Shown here piece by piece: positions 57,021 through 64,000 of a stretch of DNA of 64,000 bases. The stretch is from Jaapia argillacea MUCL 33604 (lineage: Eukaryota; Basidiomycota; Agaricomycetes; Jaapiales; Jaapiaceae): contig KL197711.1 in NCBI GenBank assembly GCA_000697665.1, forward strand, positions 196,104 through 260,103. Direction: 5' to 3'. The position numbers were made by a program, and so were the translations under genes. The notes under the pieces were generated by a model. The model worked only from the letters and a program-made list of their open reading frames with translations, was not told where the DNA came from and searched no databases. Each line of letters begins with the position of its first letter. Position 1 is the stretch's first letter.

Positions 57021-57327
57021 CTATCTCGTTGATTCCGCTTGCCATGTCTTTTTAACTCTCTCAGCTTGTCCTCCAACGTCCCTAACGTCCTGATCCCGTG
57101 ACGAGGACATTTTTCTTTTACGGACCACGAAGAACATGGCCATCAAAGCCGTGATGAAGAGTACTGCATGAGATGGATTCATAGGTGGGTCGAATAGTGC
57201 GTAGCGAGCTTTGCCATGTTAATCTCACCTAGGGAGAGGGCCATTCCGGCTTTCACTGGTCCCGATACAGCACCGCCTTGGTATTCGTCGCCCTACCCCC
57301 GGCAGAGGTGATGTGGTGCGGTGCCAT
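57021..57327 (-). pseudogene. Mini-gene 3, related to mini-gene 1, doubtful N-terminus
   Basis: On the minus strand GAVSGPVKAGMALSL ends at a GTGAGATTAA donor (intron 57164-57228, 65 bp, phase 1) and continues VLFITALMAMFFVVRKRKM with a polar tail to a stop at 57021. The intron sits inside the membrane helix at the same phase as in mini-gene 1, and VLF starts the second exon in both. The nearest ATG (57327, MAPHHITSAGGRATNTKA) is in another frame from the helix, so there is either a frameshift or an unrecognised first exon. Confidence 0.4.
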
Positions 57328-57977
57328 TGCCGTGGACAAGGCTATCGTTCTACCCTGAGTGGCGTTACTTGAACGTCTGATAAGACGCTGAGGATGGATA
57401 AAGTGGTTGCTTCGCAGGAGAGCTTGAGGGTTGGTGCGGGAGTCTACTTCGCTTGGACAACTGCTCGAGAGCAGCTCAACTTCCCTGGCACTGGGTTTGC
57501 AGGCGTTTATTTGGCTCGTAGGGGTTTATTTGGTTGTATGGGTGTTTCATTCCTTCAGGCCAATTGTTCAAACGCCGGTTATCGTTTTTGTCGAGGTGCT
57601 TCGACCTCAGTTTGGTTGCTCCTAATTTGCCTTGGGTGTTCCGTTCGCGTTCGTCGTCTCGAATTGATCCATTCTAGCTCAGACCCATCAAGTGGAAGCG
57701 CGGATGTGGTTGTGGTGGTAGAGACGTATAGGGTTATTAGGACCCTGCTAGAATATTGTATGTGCGTCTCTAGGCCACGGAATTCCCATTGAACTTCGGG
57801 CTGACGACGCTTTGAATCATCTCTCACATGAGTACCAACATTTCCCAGTGTCCATATACAAAGCATTGGCAAACCCCTAGGAGTACAGGGGACCGTTAAT
57901 CCATACAATATTGTCCATGTCATTCTGGTATGAACGAGCACACATGGATAACCCAGAAAGAGCCCCACCAAGCTAGT
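57328..57977. other. Intergenic, nothing supported
   Basis: A 132-codon plus-strand frame (57394-57792) and a 130-codon minus-strand frame (57579-57971) overlap here. Neither shows a domain or family resemblance. Confidence 0.35.
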
Positions 57978-59976
57978 TTAGGTCGCAGATTGCCTGCGCA
58001 TTCCGACCGGATAGAGAGCCTGCGCCGAATCTCCAGAAGCAGTATTCGGGACGAAGGGTTCAACTTTGTATTCTGGACCAAGATTCCCGTGCGTGCTCGA
58101 CCTCAATCGGTCTGAGGAGGTCGATGGAGAAACTGGCTGCTGGGGAAGAGGTCCGGAGCGCGTCGAATTTGGTGAGAGATTTCCTTTCGTGTACGTGTCC
58201 TGAGAATACATCGAATCGCGATGGGTGGAATCCCGATATTGCAACTTTCGCTGCTGCTGCGAAGTAGTGATATACTCATCGCCACCGCTGATGATGACAC
58301 CACTCGATGGTCGTTTTTCGAAGGAATCCGGATTGGCTTTATTATCGGGCTGGGTGTTGGCGTTCTTGTTTCGGGTCTTGTAATATCGGTAAGTGAAGAG
58401 GCCAAGCCCAGCCACCATCACAAGAAATGCGGCACCTCCCACCGAGCCACCAACAATTGCGCCTACATTTGTGCCTTTACTTGCTCCCTGAACTGGGGCT
58501 CGCTGTGCGAACCCGAGGGAGCTTGATGTCGAAGTGTAAGGGCTAGACGCATTGAAGATTCTGTGATTCGTCAAATGAGGAGGATCCAGTCATAAGTCTC
58601 TACGAAACGACATACGTGTAAACGGTGCTGAGAAATTGGGATCCCAAGAGATAATTTGGATTGGTTGTATCAGCCCAGCCTTCAATGATTCCATAGCAAG
58701 CAGCACCCTGCCTCGATACCAGAATGGATTCGTCGATGCTGAAGGACGCCGGATTGAAACTGACGGTAAACGACATCTTCGAGTCGCACGGAATGGCCCA
58801 TCTCTGCGTGCCTGGGGTGTCCGAACTGCCTTGGAGAATCGCGTTGTTCACTCCAGCATCTGAGGAGAAGGATTAACGAAATTGGAGCAAGGGATTGAGG
58901 TACAACGCCTCACAAATTTGCGCCGCTTGGGCGAAAGGGACGTAGATGCCCTGAAAGTATGGGTCCACGGATGACATTCCACCTTGGACGTTGGAAATAG
59001 TGTCCGCGCCGGACTTGAATGACCACCCATCTAGCTGTACCAGCCATTCCCCAGTTACTGCAGGTTGTGATGTGGGTTGGAAGGTTGTGTTTGTCCCAAC
59101 ATCCGGAGCTGAGCCTTGTACCGTCTTCCAGGCCACATTTCCGACGAACGAGTCCGGGTCCGGCATCAACAAATGCAACGCACCACCGTCGTCTGAATTT
59201 ACACCAGAGTTGATGGCCATGCCAATGACTAGGCTTGCCATCTTCGGGTTACTGGAAAGTAAGTAGCCAATGATACTATCGGAATACGTTCCGGCGTGCG
59301 AGTTGGTTCCCAACGAGAATAGGCCAGAAACTCCGTTGGTGAAGATGGAAGTGCTCTGGTTAGCCACGACGACTGCAACGAATTAATGGTAAATTATGAG
59401 AGAAGATCGGATCGGCTCACTGGTCTGGTTCGCATATCCCCAGATGGTCCCATTGCTCTGTTGAACGCTACATACTTCTTTGATTAACGGCGAACTAAAA
59501 GGATTCGTCGCGCCATTCCCCGTACTGGGCGCTTCAGTCCAATTTTGGGCCGTGACGGACTTGGTTTGATTGTATCTGAGAGAGGATATCGTTGAGAGAT
59601 GATTTGTATACGAGAGTCGAGAAAGAGTGGACTAACGTGGGCACTGAAGTACATGCATCGCAACTTGAACCCGCGACCATCGTGTATCCGGTACTAGTCG
59701 TAAGTCCGAAACGGAATGACTGCTGGGATGTCCCATTCGACTTAACGAGACGGACAGTGGTCAAGGACGGTCCATCCAATGAAGATTTGATCAACTCACC
59801 ATGTCGACGACAGTGGTGTACCTGCGAGTATTGCTCTCGATTGTCAACGGGATAGTCATAAAACCTGCGTCGTTGGGATCTACCACCCGTTTTGCGATGC
59901 GGACAGTGAAGGCGAGGCTCTGATCGTGAAGCAAGGAAAGGGTGAGACATAGCAGAAACCATTGATACCATGCCAT
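57978..59976 (-). CDS. Membrane-anchored pepsin-fold (A1-like) protein, probably non-catalytic
   Basis: Six exons: 59976-59800, 59740-59637, 59575-59421, 59372-58914, 58859-58616 and 58560-57978, with introns of 48-61 bp in phase. Signal peptide MAWYQWFLLCLTLSLLHDQS; then an A1-like fold: IPLTIESNTRRYTTVVDM, GVSGLFSLGTN, a Gly-rich second lobe and the typical C-terminal lobe (SFNPASFSIDESILV, ACYGIIEGW, YLLGSQFLSTVYT). After it come a Ser/Thr stalk, a membrane helix (GAIVGGSVGGAAFLVMVAG) and a cytosolic tail of about 130 residues. At the expected catalytic positions I see TSTGYTMVAGSS and SSVDPYFQGIYVP instead of D[T/S]G, so peptidase activity is doubtful. The topology recalls membrane-bound yapsin-like proteins. 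Confidence 0.75.
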
Positions 59977-61675
59977 GGCCGGAGTTCGTCGCAGAAGATG
60001 GTGAAGGCGGCGAAATGGGTGATAGGACGATAGTACGCAGGGAAAGTATGGCGAACAACGATTGGAAATATATAGGATGGAGGACGGTGTTACTCAAGTC
60101 ACATTACCCTGATAAGCAGATGGCGGTGCTGAACCTTGACTGAACCCTGAGTGCATGCCCATGCCAAGAAGCGCTGGATGGTTTGGAAGAGTCGCCAGTG
60201 CTCCTGCGTGCTGCGCTTACCGATAGTTTCCATGATCAACCTCGTTTCATATGCATCTCCCAAGGCCGATGAAGTCACGAATTTGGCTTTTCATCGAGGG
60301 AAATCGGTAGCACACTGGCAAGCTGCTCTTCTGAAGTTGAAATGGATGGGTGCATATGAGCACTAGTGCGAGGTGATAGAGAGGTTCGCGAAGGCGATAA
60401 ATAAGGTTCTACCTTCTCCCGTGAGCTAGAGTGAGCCCTCTCTGTATCCTCGTGGTTATCATGGGCGCTTTCATGAACTGGGGTTCAAGCGACTCCACGC
60501 CAATTTTTGTAGGTGTTAACGATCACGGCCCTACGCCTGGATCATTACAGTCCACTGGTTCGTGATGTCAAATTCGATCTCTGGCTCGCACCGAGCACAG
60601 GTTCAGTGATTCGTGCCCTGTCGCCTGGAGGTATGAGCATGTGGTTTTGTAGTCTTGGCTTGTTTGAAACCAAGCTATCGAGAGTACTTTCCTACTTGTA
60701 GGATAAGTTTCAGATGACCCGGACAAGGGGAACTCGGCCTCGGGCTTGATGTGGAGCTGAGATGCATTGTTTCGCCACAGCGTTCGACATATGGATGCCA
60801 CTCATAAGTGGGAGGCGTGCACTGTCAAAATCTGACGGATAGGTCATTCAAGTTGGAATTTGGAACACTTTGGAGGACTGTGCAGTGCGCTGTGCGATAC
60901 TACTGAAGTAGGTTACCGAAGCCAATCGTAAGAAATCCAGAGCTGTATACGGCGGCGCCCGAAACCACCACTATAAGCACATCGTCCCAAACGCTGCAAC
61001 TTGCAAGGCGTCGAGGATGTCAATATTTCCTCCCTATCCAAAAACCCTGGGTCCACAATCCTCAAGGCTCAAGCGTAGTTGCGTTCATCGTCAGGCCGGA
61101 GAAGTCGCGATTGGTCTCCCGTTGTCGTCCGCGATATCCAAACATCGATATCACTGTTAACTTGCGATGGAAGCCTCAGGCATCATCTTCCTCCCTGACG
61201 CGTATTCTAGTACTCCTCCTCGTTGCACATGTATATGAACGACATGCAGAGGTCATTTTGATCTTGGTCGGTGTTATGGCTGGATGGTTGTGTGGTCCGA
61301 TGCCTCGACCGCCGCTCAACGGCTATTTGCATTCCCGCCTTAAGTTTAATTACGACTCCAAGGTCATAAGGTGTTGCTGAAGTTTGTGATAGGCCACGAA
61401 ACCTCAGAAGACGCGGTGGAACCATGGAACCCAGCTCCTTACCTCCACTGACTTATCATCTGGCGTTCCCCACTTCCTTGCGAAGCTGGTCATCGGATCA
61501 TTTCATTCAGTCGTCGGCCACAATTATGCCCGTCCATGGCAAGGCCATGTTCTAGACGACATGAGCAGCTTTCAATCTGGGTCGGGAGGCTAGTCTAATC
61601 CTTTATACCCCGACTTAAATACCTGACAACTCGCGAGTCATCCCACATCCAAACGTTCGTCAGTTCCTACATATA
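59977..61675. other. Long intergenic region
   Basis: About 1.7 kb. Open frames such as 60513-60701 and 61111-61380 contain hydrophobic stretches (RILVLLLVAHVY, ILILVGVMAGWL) but no start, splice or family support. They might be remnants. Confidence 0.35.
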
Positions 61676-62515
61676 ATGGACGACTATTATTTTCATTCTC
61701 ACTACCAAGCTGCAGGGCTTCTGCAGTCCAATACCAGTGATCTTGACGTCGACGCTATTGTTTGTATGCACCCCACCTTCCAAGACGTCCGATGCGAGTG
61801 CTGGTCCAAACGATTCCCCGGAGCTCTCGTCTCCGGGACATCGGAGAGTCATCATGCGGTCCCTCATCGAAGCGGCGTCGCTGGTCATCCAGTGATACGG
61901 TCAATGACCTACAACGAAGTCTACGACAAGACTCGTGCGCACGTGATTTTCCACATTGAAGAGGATCCTTCGGATTTTCTTCCTCTCCTTCGCATCACTC
62001 TATCTCTTGCACCGGCTCCCTGTGCACGCATCACAGAAGCAGTCTTCCATGCCAAGTTCTCACCGAATCAAGAATCACTTGGGGACTTGGATGTTGAAGT
62101 AATCCGCACCGAGCCATACAAGGATGGGACCGAGGAGAGATTCAAGGCCGTTCAGGGCAACTACCATGTTGCCCCATCTTCTCCTATATCCCCCATCGGC
62201 TCTCTTCCGAATTTCGAGCATTCAGGTGATGAGCATCATCATCACGCGCACAAGATGATTCACTCCGAGGACATCACTCGTAGCGACGAAGTTTGTTGGG
62301 AGCTGAAGGAAGGGCATGGGGATGACCCGCATGCACCTTGTCCGAGTAGGAGCGGGTTGGAACCCTGTGAGGAGCTCTGGGTGAAACTCAATCGACACCC
62401 AGGTGCCGTCAGGTATCAGATCGATGTAACTGAAGTGTGGGGATTCGGAGCGGATATGGGGGAAATGAACTGGAAGCATATGACCAGTGGACCGAAGACA
62501 GCGACCATACGATAA
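61676..62515 (+). CDS. Hypothetical single-exon protein
   Basis: 279 residues from ATG 61676, not recognised. It begins MDDYYFHSHYQAAGLL, has no signal peptide or membrane helix, and contains HVIFHIEEDPSDFLPLLRIT followed by LSLAPAPCARITEAVF, a His-rich loop (DEHHHHAHKMIHSED), a Cys-containing Pro/Gly segment (DDPHAPCPSRSGLEPCEELW) and a C-terminal part with YQIDVTEVWGFGADMG. The alternating hydrophobic pattern in the middle and end suggests beta-strands, perhaps a C2- or lipocalin-like sandwich; that is only impression. Codon use and absence of stops over 840 bp in an intron-rich genome support it as real. The first Met is preceded by TATACCCCGACTTAAATACC-like sequence. Confidence 0.6.
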   Translation: MDDYYFHSHYQAAGLLQSNTSDLDVDAIVCMHPTFQDVRCECWSKRFPGALVSGTSESHHAVPHRSGVAGHPVIRSMTYNEVYDKTRAHVIFHIEEDPSDFLPLLRITLSLAPAPCARITEAVFHAKFSPNQESLGDLDVEVIRTEPYKDGTEERFKAVQGNYHVAPSSPISPIGSLPNFEHSGDEHHHHAHKMIHSEDITRSDEVCWELKEGHGDDPHAPCPSRSGLEPCEELWVKLNRHPGAVRYQIDVTEVWGFGADMGEMNWKHMTSGPKTATIR

Positions 62516-62945
62516 GTACCCTGAATTTGTATTGGAAGGAATGTGTAGGATATTTGTACACGCGCACACTTTCTCGCTTTTTTTGACTACGATGTCCGCC
62601 TAGGATCATTGCACCACTATCATGTTTGAGGATCATAGATCTGCGACCCTCTGCGACATGTATCGCACCTGTGTATATCTCTACCTATCGACTACTGTAT
62701 CTACATATCTCTCATCAAAGTGTCGTACTTATACATGTTGAGCCTGTGTAACAAGCTCCCTTCATGCACTGCGTGATCAAGCTGCCAGCCTGAAAACACC
62801 GAACGGTCAGAACAGCAGCTTCCGCCCACGTGTCCCCTACTTGGTCGACGTCGGACCCCCAACAAAACACCTGCGTGAGTTTAAGTGCGCTTGTCCGAGC
62901 CTACAATTTGGGCTCATAGAAAATCCCCCCAGGCCCATTTTCACC
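62516..62945. other. Intergenic, promoter of the partial F-box gene
   Basis: Contains the 3' end of the hypothetical gene and repeated TATCTC/TACATATC-like words near 62670-62720. No gene. Confidence 0.4.
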
Positions 62946-64000
62946 ATGAAGTTGTTTTGGAGTCGCCACAAGCCCTCCGTCTTGGAAACATGTCCTCCGG
63001 AGATTTGCCAGCAGATCTTCCAGTTGGCGTGCCTCGACGGTGGCTTCACTGGTAGATCTCTTTCGCTTGTTTCCAGGTACATTCACAGCTCAGCTGCGTC
63101 TGTGCGATACCAATCCATTAGTGTGGAGGGACTCGACCAAATCCTCGCCTTGACATCTATACTGAAGGTTAAGGAGATACAACATCGTCGGGTCCATCAT
63201 CTATTCCTCTCACATTGTCCACCACCTCGACCATATCCACCTCGAACTCGGAGCCTTGTTCCCGAGTTCTTTGCGACTGTCATCCGGTCTGATCGCCTGA
63301 GCCGTTGGGCCCGTCAATTCACCAGCTCTGTGCTCTGTAAATCAATACCTCTGGGTCCCAGGAGGGTAAGAACGACGGGTTCTCGTGAAGGTATGTCAAA
63401 ATGCTTTGTCTAATCCAAAGCAGATGCTGATTGGCATCATCGATTTGGGCAGAGTGGCACACTATCCTAGACTATTCGGCGAGGATTCTGGCGGCTCATC
63501 GCGCTAAAGCCCAAATCATCGCGGCGGCTGTGAATCTGTTCGCCATAATATCCGGTTCCCTTGAAACCCTCTCCATGGTCATGCCTCAATCTGCCGGGCT
63601 TCTTCTTCCGCCTAGCGGGCTTTCAGCACTGAAGGACCTCACCATATACAGTGTCGATGTCGATGACGAGATCTGGAAGCCCGGTCCATCTCATCCTCTG
63701 CCCTGCTTAGAGAGGCTGCATGTAATTGGGCCGCTCATATTAGAGACACGAGTCAAGTCAATCATAAACCTCGCTCCCTCACTGACGCATGTACGATTTT
63801 CGGGGCTCGAATACAATCCAGAAATCGCGAGGATGTTGAAAACAACTCTCGACATACCTTTGCCAAGTGGCGACGTCACTTCATCACATCCACATCGTTC
63901 TTCCCCTCCCAGACTTCTCATCCAGGCGCGCCCTCCTCAGTTCCCTCTGCTGGCTGACCACCTTGGAGCCTTCTGGCAGTACAGTCGAAGCTTAGATCTT
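62946..64000 (+). CDS. F-box-like protein, 3' end beyond window
   Basis: Two exons seen: 62946-63390, and 63453 to at least 64000, with a 62-bp GTATGT...GGCAG intron joining SREEWHTILDYSARIL. The F-box-like start is PSVLETCPPEICQQIFQLAC with SLSLVSRYIHSSA, a variant in which the leucine/proline core is kept (CPPEICQQIF). The remainder has loose leucine-rich repeats (LETLSMVMPQ, LSALKDLTIYSVDV, PCLERLHVIGPLIL), typical for agaricomycete F-box-like proteins. The frame is open to the last base, so the protein is truncated by the window only. Substrate unknown. Confidence 0.7.

Noticed and set aside
57394-57971. Overlapping 130-codon frames on both strands
   Set aside because: No domain, signal peptide or paralogue in the window.
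58860-58877. 18-bp intron suggested by the longest frame of the pepsin-like gene
   Set aside because: Too short to splice. A GTGAGG donor at 58913 gives a 54-bp intron and restores AAQIYAGVNNAI, as expected for the pepsin fold.

Overview
The window looks like nuclear DNA of an agaricomycete (mushroom-forming basidiomycete). Nearly every recognisable gene is split by 45-70 bp GT-AG introns. Several genes belong to families typical of that class: the basidiomycete tetraspanin Tsp2, CorA-like transporters with a GMN motif, the WNIIWSC multi-pass membrane family, and short N-terminal F-box proteins. No rRNA, tRNA, CRISPR array, prophage or transposon ORF was recognised. All gene models were spliced by eye from reading frame and splice consensus.

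Layout. 0.4-2.6 kb holds two small single-pass proteins with PPxY-like tails and a probable decayed third copy between them. 3.2-13.6 kb holds a LEA2-like membrane protein, two WNIIWSC paralogues on the minus strand flanking an F-box gene, and thioredoxin reductase. 13.8-21.5 kb holds tetraspanin Tsp2, a tandem pair of unclassified paralogues and the V-ATPase c subunit. 22-30.7 kb holds an SLP1/SUCO-type SUN protein, a lactate 2-monooxygenase-like flavoenzyme, an F-box protein and an 8-cysteine secreted peptide. 32-41 kb holds an intact F-box gene, its broken neighbour, and ALG11 with unusually large introns. 41-46.6 kb is gene-poor and carries a tandem array of 8-cysteine secreted peptide genes. 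46.7-54.8 kb holds an ArsB-type transporter and two CorA-like transporters. 55-60 kb has three tiny single-pass membrane genes, two of them doubtful, and a membrane-anchored pepsin-fold protein that seems to lack catalytic aspartates. 61.6-64 kb has an unknown single-exon gene and a partial F-box gene.

Housekeeping genes (TRR1, VMA3, SLP1, ALG11) are interleaved with lineage-specific families in tandem duplication. Each tandem family has at least one copy that is broken or doubtful: PPxY proteins, F-box pair, EYNCYFFA pair, 8-Cys peptides, single-pass mini-proteins. The most unusual signals are: the 8-Cys peptide family with a 5'UTR intron ending exactly 2 nt before each ATG; a perfect 41-bp-arm palindrome inserted at an F-box stop codon with a 9-bp duplication; a 1.2 kb repeat-filled intron in ALG11; a 13-nt microexon in VMA3; and several stop-free introns whose length is a multiple of three.
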